A stretch of DNA of 64,000 bases from Branchiostoma belcheri (lineage: Eukaryota; Chordata; Leptocardii; Amphioxiformes; Branchiostomatidae), in assembly GCF_001625305.1 (NCBI RefSeq), contig NW_017802392.1, positions 1 to 64,000 on the forward strand, written 5' to 3'. Under the pieces are notes generated by a model. The model had not been told where the DNA came from and did not search any database. It was given only the letters and a program-made list of their open reading frames with translations. Positions 1-11,756 of the stretch are shown here, piece after piece (position 1 is the first letter of the stretch; the number at the start of each line of letters is the position of its first letter). The translations under genes and the position numbers were made by a program.

Positions 1-1020
1 AAGTTGACCTTTTGTGTTGTTCATAACATTGTAGTCAGCATAACTTCAGAACGCCTTTATGGATTGTGATGATACTTGGTATGTTGGTAGGTCTTTGGAA
101 GACAAAGGTCAAGGTCAAATATGGGCCTCCTGGTGGCCGACCTTGGTACTGCAGCAAAAACTTCCAGTTTTTGTATCTTTTGTCATGGACATGCTATGGT
201 CTTGACTTTTTGGTGACTGACAACCTTTCCTGCCAGTAATAAGTGGTGTGGGTTTGGTCCCCCTAGCAGCTTGTTCTGGAACTGCAGAAAGGTTTCTGGC
301 GAAACCTTTCAGAGCAGATAAATTCACAAAGGAACAATGTATTTTTATGATTTTTGGTATGTGGGTAGCTTAGTCAGAGATCTACATTATTGGATGCAAA
401 TTATGACTTCATTTGCATGATTAATGAGGAAATTCTGTAATTCCAGTGTTTTATATCATGGGACTTTGATACATGTAATATTTATAATCTATGGCAGGTG
501 GAATATCACCAGGTACCAATTATGCAAATATGGACGTAATTTACATAATTAATCTGAAATTTCTCTGACTCCTTAGTGGTAAATGATGGGATTTCATTCT
601 TGGTACATGTGTAAGTTAATCAAAAGTTAACATCACGATGCATTTATTACTAGTATGTTAATGTGGAGGCATTAGCATAATTAAAGAAAAAATTACATTT
701 ACATGTCAAGACCATATTTCATGGAGGTATGAGATCTCGGAACTCTTGTTTGAAGTTTGGATCACCGCGTATCGGAGGGAAGAAAACAACCTTTCGCGGC
801 CAGACTCCCCAGGCCAATTTTCCTTTTTGCCGAATTCTATGATCCGTTCTTCCGTAGAAAGACATGGTACAGGCTAGGTAAATAGTATGTTGCTTTGTTG
901 ACTCTGACCACTATAACTACAATAATACATTTTCAAAAAACCTAGACTATACACACACACAACACACACCAAAACAATATAATACACTGTCGAAGGCATG
1001 AGCCCTCCGAACTCTAGTTT
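1..1020 (+). mobile_element. TACCTTCGCC-type inverted-repeat element, copy P1 (cut by window start)
   Basis: Non-coding repeat of a family present four times here. The body has many ATTTGCATAATTAATGAGG-like motifs. The far end GTATGAG..CGGAACTC.TGTT appears at 724-751, and a second, related end (GTCGAAGGCATGAGCCCTCC) at 989-1020, as in copy P4. Probably a non-autonomous DNA transposon or a composite of two. Confidence 0.6.
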
Positions 1021-1530
1021 CGTAATTACATCCCAATCCATCTAAAAAGCAACGGAAAGTTCAACCGAAAAGAACCGACTGGCCAGGGGCGTACCAGCCT
1101 GGGACCCGCCCGGATCACCCCTGGACCCCGCCAGGGACCCTGTAGCTACCCGGCCGGACTGCAAGAGCCGGTCGGCACCCTATCGCATCACGCACGGGTC
1201 AAGACGGGAGACTGACAGGGCACCGGACGGGTCCCTAACAGAAACCGGCCGTCAAAGGGACCAAATGGGAGCAAATAGGCTGACCTATTAACAGTCACAT
1301 GGACCTTTGTCCTTGTAGTACTCTACTCATATTAAAGCACACATAAACAAACACTTCGTGCAAAAAATACCAAAGTGGTCAACAACACTTTGGCCAGTAA
1401 GCCATGAGATGCCACTGGAGTCGAACGAGGTCAAGTCAGTGATGGTCTTGTACATGAACTTTCAGTTTATTAAGAAGTCAAGTTGCATGACATACTTTGT
1501 ATCACATTTACATGAAATACATTGATACTT
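1021..1530. other. Unassigned, partly GC-rich stretch
   Basis: About 1080-1260 is unusually GC-rich (CCCGCCCGGATCACCCC and similar) against AT-rich surroundings. No open frame, splice pair or RNA gene recognised. Confidence 0.5.
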
Positions 1531-3436
1531 ATTACCTTCGCCAAGAAGGTTATGTTTTCAGTAGCGTTTGTCTGTTTGTCTGTCCGTTTGTTTGTCTGTG
1601 AACAGCATAACTCAAGAAGCTTAATATACATTGTTATGAAACTTGGTAGGTGGGTAGGTCTTGATGAGACACAGAAATTATTAGATTCTGGGCCCCCTGG
1701 CGGCTTTTGTTGCTACTGCAGCAGAACTTCCGGCTTTGATATCTCTGATCTGGACATGCTAGGGTGACGGATTTTGGTTGGTAGATAGCTCTTGGGGTAG
1801 GGAAGAACTGACATGATTTTAGACCCCCTAGCGGCTTGTTCCGGAACTGCAGGAGCGTTAGTTGAAAAATTTTCGAAGGAGGATAACTCAAGAACCAGTT
1901 GACGGATTGTCGTGATTTTTGGTATGTAGGTAGTTCAAGTGATGCTTGACAAAATCAGATGACAATTATGCAAATCAGGAGCTAATTTGCATAATTAAGG
2001 AGGGAATTCTATAAATCTGCTTTGTTCGATAATAGAACTATGAAACACTTGTGACATCTACTTGAGAACGAGAAAAACATCTGAGGATATAGATTATGTA
2101 AATGAGGACCTAATTTGCATAATTAATGGCAAATTTTTATAATTTCATAGTTGTAACTGCTGGGAATTTCATACTTGCCACATTTGGAAGTTAAGTGAAG
2201 GTGAACATCAATAAACATTAAGTTATTCAAATCATGACCTCAAGTGCTATAATAGCCTTTTTGTTAAGATAAGGCTGTCATTGGATGGAGAATATGATCA
2301 ACTGATATAATCCATGCAAATGAGGCACTTTTTTTACGAAATCAATGATTAAAATTGTATAATTTGTCAACCGCAAGGGTCAAGAAGAAGCCATAGGTGA
2401 CAATCCTCCGTGAAGTTTTATATATTGCAACAAAAACAATCCCAAGCGTCAACGCCAGGCCTACTGTGCAGACATTAGGCAACGGTTTATACAATGAGGG
2501 CGCGTCACAACCATAAAACATAAAAAGACCTAAATCCATTACTGCTCGCAGGGCGTGTAAAGATACTGTGCTTCAAGTTCGAAGTTCATTTTAATTACAC
2601 ACACACAATCCATTGCATTCACATAAAGATCGGACTATCATGGTCGTGTTGTAACAGTGGGGGGTTTATAGGCGCTACCAACAGATCCTCACTAGTAACA
2701 AAGACATCCCCACCGTCTTACCGCTCGTGTTACTTATTAAGCGCGACTGGCCAGCAGTTGCGGCCAGCACCGCGAGTGTTACTACCGCCGGTCAGATACC
2801 CGGGCGAGAACATTTCAACGACCTTATAGGGGTGTTTCAAAAATAAGCATTTACTCCAATATCAAAACAGCTACGGTAAAAATAAAAAGACGTGCATCAT
2901 CGCGGACATAATGCCACACCACATGCGAAATTACACAGAAATGCTACGTACGGAAGAATGCGTACATCTTCAAAAAAACGTACCATCTCTTAAGCACGGG
3001 CAAAACCATCTGGAACCACTTATCGGAACCTCATCTGCCTGAAGTTCCACCCACCCCACTGCTATTCCAAACAACGGGTTTTTCTGGACCATTCCAATTT
3101 GCCTCACAATTGTAGGGGTGCATCTGCAATATTACATTGACCGCGAAAACAGCAACGGCAAAAAAAACACATTCGTGCATCAACACGGGCATGCCCACAG
3201 ACGGCGTATAAAATTGCGTGCCGATTACAGAAAGGGAACCCAGTGTTTTGACTGCGAACACGAAAAAACAGCTCCTCACAAACTCCGTCCGGAGGTCCTG
3301 ACCGTGGAACGGAGATATATGTATAATGTAGGGTATATCCGGGAACGTCTGAAAAGGAGATATATCCGGGAACGCCTGAAAAGGAGGCTAAGGGTTAACA
3401 TCATTTGGCGAAGGTATGAGATCGTGGAACTCTTGT
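1531..3436 (+). mobile_element. TACCTTCGCC-type element, copy P2, split by a nested repeat
   Basis: Starts ATTACCTTCGCCAAGAAGG and ends TTGGCGAAGGTATGAGATCG..GAACTC, short inverted ends TACCTTCGCCAA. Compared with copy P3 it is continuous except for a foreign block at about 2382-3318. A 28-base unit (TATATCCGGGAACGNCTGAA) is repeated in tandem at about 3330-3385. No coding capacity. Confidence 0.7.
2382..3318 (-). mobile_element. Hairpin-ended repeat, copy R1 (reverse), nested in P2
   Basis: Reverse-oriented copy of a family seen five times. Left edge AAGAAGCCATAGGTGACAAT.CTCCGTGAAG, right edge runs into CCGGAGGTCCTGACC, where the terminal hairpin of other copies is altered. Non-coding. Confidence 0.7.
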
Positions 3437-3448
3437 TCATTGATGAAT

Positions 3449-3700
3449 TTAGGATGACAAATAACGCGCTACGTTGAATTAAAACGACGAATAACGCTTC
3501 ACGATAAATATACTGATGACGCTTAACATTGAATTAGAGCGGGTCGGCAATGATTAACGGTGAATTAAAATGGCCAAAAAGGGCATGCAGGCCCTCATAT
3601 ACCCATATTAAACGCTGGTGAACTACGACTAACGGTGAATCAAAACGAACGAATAACGCTTAACGAAAAAGGGCATGCAGGGCATTCTATAAGTTCATAA
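3449..3700. repeat. Degenerate AACG/ATTAAC tandem repeat with GGGCATGCAGGCCC hairpin (H1)
   Basis: Units such as GAATTAAAACGACGAATAACGCTT recur at roughly 40-70 bases, twice followed by AAAAAGGGCATGCAGG. A relative lies at 10058-10250. Confidence 0.55.
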
Positions 3701-4513
3701 TAGCCTGTTTACTCTTTACGCGGTCAAAAAATCGGACCTACAGCGTGCGCAGCGCGTCGATCTTGGAAGGACACAGGGGGTCGGACACAAATGTATTTTT
3801 TGCCCCGTGTAAATCTGGACAAAGGTTAACGTGCAAAGGGACGCATCACTTTTATAAACGCGGAAGAATACCCGGAAGTGAAGCTCGGGTACAAAATCAA
3901 TTTTCACCCAATACAGACACACCAGGCCTGATACACACCATGTCTTACACTTTTCAGCCATATTGTTAAAGTATAAAAATGAGGTTAGTGTCATTTCTCA
4001 GCAGGTTGTGAGAAACGTGAGAAACCCTCAGTTCGTCATTTTTTTTTCACCGCGCACTACCACCACAGTGTCGCGCCAGAACGGTGTGTGCACCGTGATA
4101 CTCTGTGTGGGGCGGTCTGTGTGTCGGTCTATTGCCCGGCGACCGTGAACAACCTACATCTTCACTCGCGAAGACAAGCCAACAAGAAGGTATACTCAAA
4201 TGATGATATTCCTGACTGCCTTAGCTGAAAGCAGGGCGGACCCTTGTGGCATCCATACTGTGCAGGCTTGGCAACGAAAGCAAGGAGGTTCAATCCAGCC
4301 ATGATCCAGCCTTGGGCAAAGTTCAGTCCAAAATAAGTTTACACCCAGTCGTGTAAGGTGAGTGATTAGATGTAGCTTCAGCGAAATTACTGTATCGTAT
4401 CTAATGTGGTGCAGGAATGGTAACTTATATACTTATATATTAGATAATGTGAACTTTGTCTCTTCTGTTCATATTTTGAGGCGATAGGAAATTATACTAG
4501 TCAGTTAACTTCC
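3701..4513. other. No gene seen
   Basis: Only short shadow frames on both strands. Nothing with splice signals or family similarity. Confidence 0.4.
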
Positions 4514-7509
4514 GGGTTCACGGAAAAGGCTGGCCAGCCAGCAGGCCAGCCTGGCAGGCTTACGGAAAAGGTGGGTAGGGCTAGGGATACTTTGCAGGCT
4601 ATCCTTTCTGTGCCCCCAAGGGTGTGCATGGGGGTTTGGTCTCTAATAAATTTACTTGTCTTTACAGCTATGGGTGGGCTGTTTGGGGTGGTAATTACTG
4701 CTATTAGCAACTATGTTTTTATTTATGATGAAAATTCCAAGTATACAATTATTATTATTTATGATGAAAATTCCAAGTATACAATAAAATGTACAAGAAC
4801 TGTTAAACTAGACAGAAGGGGAGGTGTACAAGCTTAAGGAAAAAAGAAAAAGGATAAAGAACACAGGTGGGATGGGCCAGGAAATGATAGGATGTTTGCC
4901 ACAACACTGGCAAATTCAAATCAAGTGCCTCGAGGGAGATGATTATAATATTGCAAAACTATGCATGAAACAAGCCGACATTGCTTGGGTCCACGGAAAC
5001 TTGATGATAGAAGGCGTGTACTTTAGTAATTAGTTCCAGCCAGCATGGCCCAGGTAGGATTGGTGTGATCTCAGGTGTTCCATTGGGAAAACCATGGAGG
5101 TAGAAAAAAGAGAAGGAGGGAGCTCAAAATTTCTGCCTATTGTCCGATGTTGGCCGCGGGCGTCAAAACTGTAATTGGCATGAACTTGTCAATTGCCCTG
5201 ATTTGCGTAGCCCCAGAGCGGCACACCAGAGTTTTCCATTGTTATTAATGTCAGTGACAAGACGGCATGCCCTTTTTACCTCCATGGGAAAACTGAGGCT
5301 AGAAAGTAAGGTATTGAAACTTGTCCCACTGTACTGCATGAGTTACTTAGGCTTTGTGTGAATTGTTTGTTTGTATGTCAGTATGAGTCCACATGTGCTT
5401 GTTTGAAGAAATGAAATGCTGAATCGATATACACCCACATGGTCACATGCACACACTGACAAGTGACATTCATGTATACATTGTATAACGTTACACAAAT
5501 ATATACAATCATACAAACGTGCACACTCACAAGTATGACATCTGTATTGAATTTGTGTAATAGGGTGCTCTAGCCTGTAGTGTATTGATAATAATAAGTA
5601 TCTTAGGTTATATACTAGGTTTCTTGTACAGTAGCGAGGCTGAAAAAACACTTTCTTGTTACCTTCGCAAAGAAGGTTATGTTTTCGTAGGCGTTCGTGT
5701 GTCTGTGTGTGTGTGTGTGTGTGTCAGCACGATAACTCAAGAAGGCTAAAATGGATTGTCTTGATATTTGGTAGGTGGATAGGTCTTCATGAGACATGGA
5801 ACTGATTAAATTTTGGGCCCCCTAGCGGCTTGTTATAGTACTGCAGCTGAACTTCCGGTTTTGATATCTCGTGATCTAGACATGCTAGGGTGACGAAATT
5901 TGGATGGTAGGTAGCTCTTGTGCTGGGGAAGACGTGATGTGAGTTTGGTCTCCCTAGCGGCTTGCTCTGGAACTGCAGGGGTGTTAGTTGAAAAATATTT
6001 AAAGGCGGATAACTCTAGAACCGATTGATGGATCGTCGTGATTTTTGGCATGTAGGTAGCTGAAGTGATGCTTTACATAATAATATTACAATTATGCATA
6101 TATTAATGTAATTTGCATAATTAATGAGGAAATTCTATAAATCAGCTGCATTCCATGATAGGACTATTCAAGCTTGTGACATATGTAATTAAGAACGACA
6201 GAAATACAGGCAGATATCGATTATGCAAATGAAGACTGAATTTGCATAATTAATGAGAAAATGTTATATTTACATAGTGGTAACTGCCTGGAATTTCATA
6301 CTTTGGATATTTAAAAGTTATGTGAACTTAGGTGAACATAATTAAACATAACTTATTCAAATAAGGACCTCATTTGCATAATTTATGAGGAAATGCTATA
6401 ATGGCATTCTTTGATAAGATAAGACTGTCTTCTGGTGTTAAATATGATCAACAGATATAATTGATGCAAATATAGGATCCTATTTTCACAATCAGGGGGA
6501 TTAATCTATAATTTCTTACTCATAAAGGCTAACATCATTTGGCGAAGGTATGAGATCGTGGAACTCTAGTTCTTGTACTGAGTCACTTTCCCTTGTCCTG
6601 AGAAATGTAAGAGATCTTTGACTGACAGGTAGTTAATGACCCAGGAAGAGCTAATGGGGTCCTGACTGTAGGGGACCTAGGGTCCAGACATCTGGACATT
6701 GCCTTATTTGACAATGGTCAGGGATTTTTCACTAATACCTAAGGCAAGTAAGGAAGTGATTTAGAATGACTGACACAGGAAGTATGATGCACTTTTTCCA
6801 AGAAATCTGTGTGTAGGTGGCTAAGAGTATAAAAACCCATGTACTCAGTTCAGAGTCTAGAAGCGGAGAGGAGAGAATACAGTCACGTCACAATGTAGCT
6901 CTGGCTCGTGTGTCCTTTGTTCTGGGTACGTACATCTACATCGGCGGCCATCTTATGAACTTGAAAGGGTCACCCATCGGAACCGAGGTCACCTAAGCTA
7001 CCATCGTCGGCATTGACCCTTACATTTGCCAACAGTTTTATTGTTTCCTAGTTGTAACAATTATACTGTCATTCTCAAAGTCATGTCATAAATGTATGAC
7101 ATTGTTACCCATACTCTGTACAAAGAAATCATAAAAGTATATGGTAAACAGAATCCTATAATTTCCTGGCCCATCCCACCAGTGTCTTGTACACCTCACC
7201 TTCTGTCTAGTTTAACAGTTCTTGCTTGTGCATTTTATTGTATAGTTGGAATTTTCGTCATAAATAAAACCATAGTTTCTATGACTAAAGTCTTGCTCGA
7301 GTTGCTAATAGCAGTATATTACCACCCCAAACAGCCCACCCATAGCTGTAAAGACAAGTAAATTTATGAGAGACCAACCCCCCATGCACACCCTTTGGGG
7401 CACAGAAAGGATAGCCTGCAAAGTATCCCTAGCCCTGCCCACCTTTTCTGTAAACCCAAAAGCCTGCCAGGCTAGCCTGCAGGCTTGCCAGCCTTTTCCG
7501 CAAACCCAC
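4514..7509. mobile_element. hAT-like non-autonomous element, 3.0 kb
   Basis: Inverted arms of about 380 bases (4514-4895 and 7140-7509) with ends GGGTT..CGGAAAAGGCTGGC, flanked by a perfect 8-base direct repeat TAACTTCC (4506-4513 and 7510-7517). Eight-base target duplications are typical of hAT transposons. No transposase frame. Carries copy P3 and other DNA in its centre. A 34-base unit is tandemly doubled at 4728-4785. Confidence 0.75.
5659..6571 (+). mobile_element. TACCTTCGCC-type element, copy P3, nested in the hAT-like element
   Basis: Runs from TTACCTTCGCAAAGAAGG to GGCGAAGGTATGAGATCGTGG, 0.9 kb, uninterrupted, the reference copy for the family. A (GT)n run lies near its left end (5701-5722). 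Non-coding. Confidence 0.72.
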
Positions 7510-7517
7510 TAACTTCC

Positions 7518-7820
7518 AGGTTCTGAAAAATCAAGTGTCGCAACATTCAGTTTTACGCTCGCTCAGTTTCGGAATTTCAAACTTCTTGTTTAACAACATG
7601 CCCTGTCCCATACAGTGACAATCTAGATATTTGTATTTTTATAATAATATATGAATGGACTTTGATGCCTTACTGACTGTAAACTGTTGACAGGCTAATT
7701 ATAAGTAATCTCCAAGCAAATCCTAAAGACTGTATCAAATTGGCCAGGCAGTATCCATTGGCCAGAGAGGGTCCAATTAGCCACCCAAGGTACTGGTAGC
7801 AACAAAATAAACGGGCCATA
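7518..7820. other. No gene seen
   Basis: AT-rich spacer between two mobile elements. No motif recognised. Confidence 0.4.
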
Positions 7821-9937
7821 TACTCCGTGTACCTAAGACGCGCTTTGGACTAAAATGGGGGTGATACAGAGCTACCCGTGAAATCGCATGTATCTCAAAT
7901 TTGGCGGGACCAATCAACTTCAAATTTGGAAGTAACTTAGATGAAATACCACTGATTCTAAATAACTACTTCTTCCTTCGGAAATCTGCATAATTGTTCC
8001 ATAAATGATAATAATATTAGATCATTGTGACTATATAAAATCGGCTTAGACCAAACCCTTCCGCTCAGAATTGTAATACAAAACTTTCAGAGAATGTGGA
8101 GAGATATGCACTTTATAGGAATCGGTTTCCAGAAAAGAAGAATATAGCTTAGATTTTAAAATATTTTGAAATATAGTCCATTTTGGTAGAATTTTAGGGG
8201 GTAGGTATGACTTTATCTACCAATAGCTAGATATACGGGGATAAAGTAGTTTTTCTGAAAACCGATTCATAGAAACCGACTTCTTACGCATTGTTTGCAC
8301 CCGATTTGAACTTTGTAACCCACTGGGAAGAGTTTGGTCTCGGGCTTTAAAGTTTAAAACTCTAAATTCTGGTAGATTTCCTTCCTTGACCTGTCAATCT
8401 TTATCAAGCCTCATGACTGTGAATGAAATTAATTGTTTTCGCACCTCCACTCAAGGCAATTACAGGCAATTATTTTTAATTATGCATAGAGGGCAGACGG
8501 CAGCATGTATCCATTCAAATTCAGACTTTACCACAAAAGTTTTTGTTTTTAAACATTTGTTTCTTACTCCTCGAATTGAAATTTCTGGGTTTGAAATGTA
8601 GTTTTATACATAGCAGCTATGAACCTGAACAACAGCTCTGCCTGTTGGGCAGAAGATAGTTAGATGTGTTCTAATTCATCTGAAGAAAATTTCTAATAGA
8701 CTTTTAACCCTGGCCCAGTGAAATGAAAAATCGTTTGATGTGTATTGACTTGTCTGGCTCCAAAACATGCACCTACGACCATGTCCTGTATCTCCCTAAA
8801 CTTCCTTGCATATACCATTATACAGTTCATGTAGTTTCTTGTCATCCCTCCGTTTTCAGAATGTTTATTTTGAGCGCATGTACGTGCTTTAACTTTTAAT
8901 CTTGATGACGTGAAATGTTACATAATGGTAGCTTTGATTTGCTACATAGTGGTAGTACTAGTTTTTCTTTTGATAATAATTGGGGCCACTAAAGAACATT
9001 TAGCACATAAAATGGTCATTTTGAATCCTGTTTGTAAACTATGGCCATCGTAGTCTCTCACAGTAGCCTTTACCAGTCTTTGGCTTGGGAGGCGGCTGGA
9101 AATATCAGAAATTGGCCAAATAGAGAGATAATATGCCGAGGGAGTTGGTCTGCTGTACATTTTGCCGCGCCCAGGTGCATGTTATCGACCAATTTCTTAC
9201 TCTTTCCTGCTACCTTCCGAAGCCTGGAAGAGGCTAAATATATATAATGCACAGGCCTTGTCAGCCCCAGTCAGTTGGACATTGAGCGACGCACGCTGGC
9301 TAAATTACCAAGGACTATGAGATTATAACCTCCTTGCTATATCTTTGGACCTATATAGCGTGCTATGGGTCTTCGTTCACACGAGTAGGTTATAATTCTA
9401 CCTCTATGGTTCACACAATGCGTTTAACGCTAGTACAAATTTACCTCCCTGATTAGTCCGTAATATAATCTCCTGGAATTCAGAATACACTATGTATATA
9501 ATTTGGTACTAAAATGGAGAACAAAGATTCTCTGAACACGGCTGAAATGAAGGAGGTTATAACCACGCACAGTTGAAATCGGGGCTCCATCGCCAATTTA
9601 TAAGACCCTGTTATATAGACTTGAGTTTATATCTGGTGGATTCATGCTGTATTTAAGAAAATGTTTTTCATTTTTACTTTCTTTTCAAGCATGTTTCAAA
9701 CTATGAAGTCTTCTAACATGGAACACTGCCTGGAAATACAAAGAGGGTGTGAAGTTAGCTCAATACAAATGCAAAATAGCAGGAGGGGCTGTGGGTGGTG
9801 AAACTACAGCAATTATCACCAGACCTATTGCATATTTACGATCTTCTACTCGCACCTTGCTCATTTCAATGTCATTATAATATTAAAATGAGGTCTTTGC
9901 TGGGGGAAATAAAGCGCGTCTTAGGTACACTGAGTAT
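7821..9937. mobile_element. 2.1-kb inverted-repeat element with TA flanks
   Basis: Inverted ends TACTC(C/A)GTGTACCTAAGACGCGCTTT at 7821-7846 and 9910-9937, each bordered by TA, which suggests a TA target site as in Tc1/mariner-type transposons. No transposase. A foldback element (9065-9235) lies inside. Confidence 0.62.
9065..9235. repeat. Foldback MITE, copy M1
   Basis: Imperfect palindrome: GCCTTTACCAGTCTTTGGC at one end and AAGCCTGGAAGAGGC at the other. GGAAAT..CAGAAATTGGCC pairs with the opposite arm. A second copy is at 17713-17866. Confidence 0.65.
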
Positions 9938-10057
9938 AAAAAGGTAACGATCTTCCCCCATCAATCTCTGCTTGGAGAGCAAAATTTATAAGTGTCTTTC
10001 AATCAGATTTTACATTTGTATTTACACTTAGTCGAGGGCCTGCAAGGGGGGGGATAG

Positions 10058-10250
10058 TGATTACGAATTACGCAAAATTCTCGCCGACTATTACGAATTA
10101 CGTTAAAGTTTCAGAGCTGATTACGACTTTCGGCTAACGTTAATGTCCAATTACGAATTACGTTGATTTTTGCGGAGGCTGCCTACGAATTACAAAGTCT
10201 AAAATGGGCTGATTACGCCTTACGAAAAAGGGCTTGCAGGCCCTCTTAGT
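10058..10250. repeat. ATTACGAATTACG tandem repeat with GGGCTTGCAGGCCC hairpin (H2)
   Basis: Five to six spaced copies of ATTACGAATTACG or close variants, ending CGAAAAAGGGCTTGCAGGCCCTC, the same closing motif as at 3655-3700. Confidence 0.6.
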
Positions 10251-10837
10251 CTATTGACAGGCTGATCCTAAACCCTAACCCAAAAGTGCTTAAAAAAACA
10301 TATTATTAAGCTAATTTTATTCCATGTTTGCATGGGGATGAGATGTGAGATGGGGAAAAGTCCATTTTAGTAGGTTTGACAATACCCTCAGATAACCTTA
10401 GGAACATGTATCTGTTTTAGGTTTGATTGCACACTCAGCACTCCATGTACAGAACACTTGAATTATCTGCACAGATGAGAGAGAAAAATGGCTGAGGGAC
10501 AGCAGGGTGGTGATACAGGTAATAAATAAGGCTGTAAATAGAACCAAACCTGTTATGGGACAATTTATATGTATAAAGAAAGCTTGAAAAGAAGATGTCA
10601 CATACATATATGAACCCTGGAAGACAAGCCAGTTTTTGGCTAAAGGGTATTGTAATAAAGGAATAAAGGAACATATAAGTTAATAAATCTATCAAACTTG
10701 ATACATATGTTAACTTTATATATCAATTAAAATATATCAACATATAATGTTCATATATCTAATATCTGATTGTCTGACAGGATATAAAGGACTATGATGA
10801 TGATCTTTATCTATCTATGTATCTCTATATGAATATC
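10251..10837. other. No gene seen
   Basis: AT-rich, shadow frames only. If the Death-domain gene has a first exon it may lie here or in the gap, but I cannot point to one. Confidence 0.35.
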
Positions 10838-11375
10838 GAGGGTGAGGGGTGATACAGGGTGGGAGAGAGGGGGTAAGAGAATGAGAGAGGGTGAGGGTCA
10901 GAGAGAGAGAGGGGGTGACAAAGAGGAGAGGGGGTGACAAAGAGGGTGACAGAGGNNNNNNNNNNNNNNNNNNNNNNNNNNNNNNNNNNNNNNNNNCCCT
11001 CAATATTCATATAGAGATACATAGATAGATACTAGTAAAGGTATTAGATATATAAACATAATTATGTAGAGATATGTTAATAGATATGATATGAGAGAGT
11101 GAGAGGGTCAGAGAGGGAGGGTGAGAGAGAGAGGGTGACAAAGGGTGAGAGGTTGAGAGAGAGAGGGTGTGTGTGTAAGAGAGCCAGAGAGAGAGAGAGA
11201 GGTGGAAAGAATGAGAGGTCGAGGGTCAGAGAAAGGGTGAGAAGGGGTGAGAGAGGGTGACAAAGGGTGATAGAGAGATAGAGGGTGAGAGAGAGGGGTC
11301 AGAGAGAGAGAGGGTGGGAGAGATGGTGAGAGAGGGGTTGAGAGAGTGAGAGAGAGAGAGTGAAAATGAGAGAGA
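10838..11375. repeat. GA-rich low-complexity DNA around an assembly gap
   Basis: Runs of GAGAGGGTGA-like units on both sides of Ns at 10956-10996. The sequence TATCTCTATATGAATAT..GAGGG before it is present inverted just after the gap (10997-11028). Confidence 0.85.
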
Positions 11376-11498
11376 CTTGGGAAAGTGCACACTGCAGGCT
11401 TTAACTGGAAGGCATTGTGTTGTTTAAATCTGCAGCTGGGAGACATTTTTAAAGTCTTAAAGGTTAAGTATTGTCTGATGATATGGGTATTTTTGCAG

Positions 11499-11756
11499 GC
11501 GTTCGTAAGTACTTCTTTTTCATCAAGGAAAAGGTCGCCTCAGATTGGAAGGACCTGGCTTTCCATCTTGGATTTGAAAAGCCGGGCACCGATAATATTG
11601 CCGGTAGTAACCGAGATGACAAGTCTTGCTGTATGCATCTGTTGGAGGAATGGCTCAAGCGCAACGGAGAGAGGGCCACCAAAGAGGTCCTGATGGAGGC
11701 TCTGTCTAAAGCAAAGTTACAGAGTACTGTGGATGGGCTAAAGATGGTATATCCTG
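11499..11756 (+). CDS. Exon: Death domain 1
   Basis: Acceptor TTTTTGCAG, donor CTG|GTAATT, phase 1 to 1, 258 nt. A competing GT ten bases earlier gives phase 0 and would not fit the next exon, so this donor is preferred. The peptide has the Death-domain signature: SDWKDLAFHLGF in helix 2-3, LLEEWLKRNG in helix 5, then ATKEVLMEAL. The exon is one whole domain. Confidence 0.82.

Noticed and set aside
3118-3477. 119-codon frame, Arg/Lys-rich
   Set aside because: Lies across the R1/P2 repeat junction and a 28-base tandem unit. Composition comes from the repeat.
11108-11446. 112-codon Ser/Pro/Leu-rich frame on the minus strand
   Set aside because: Direct translation of GA-rich low-complexity DNA.
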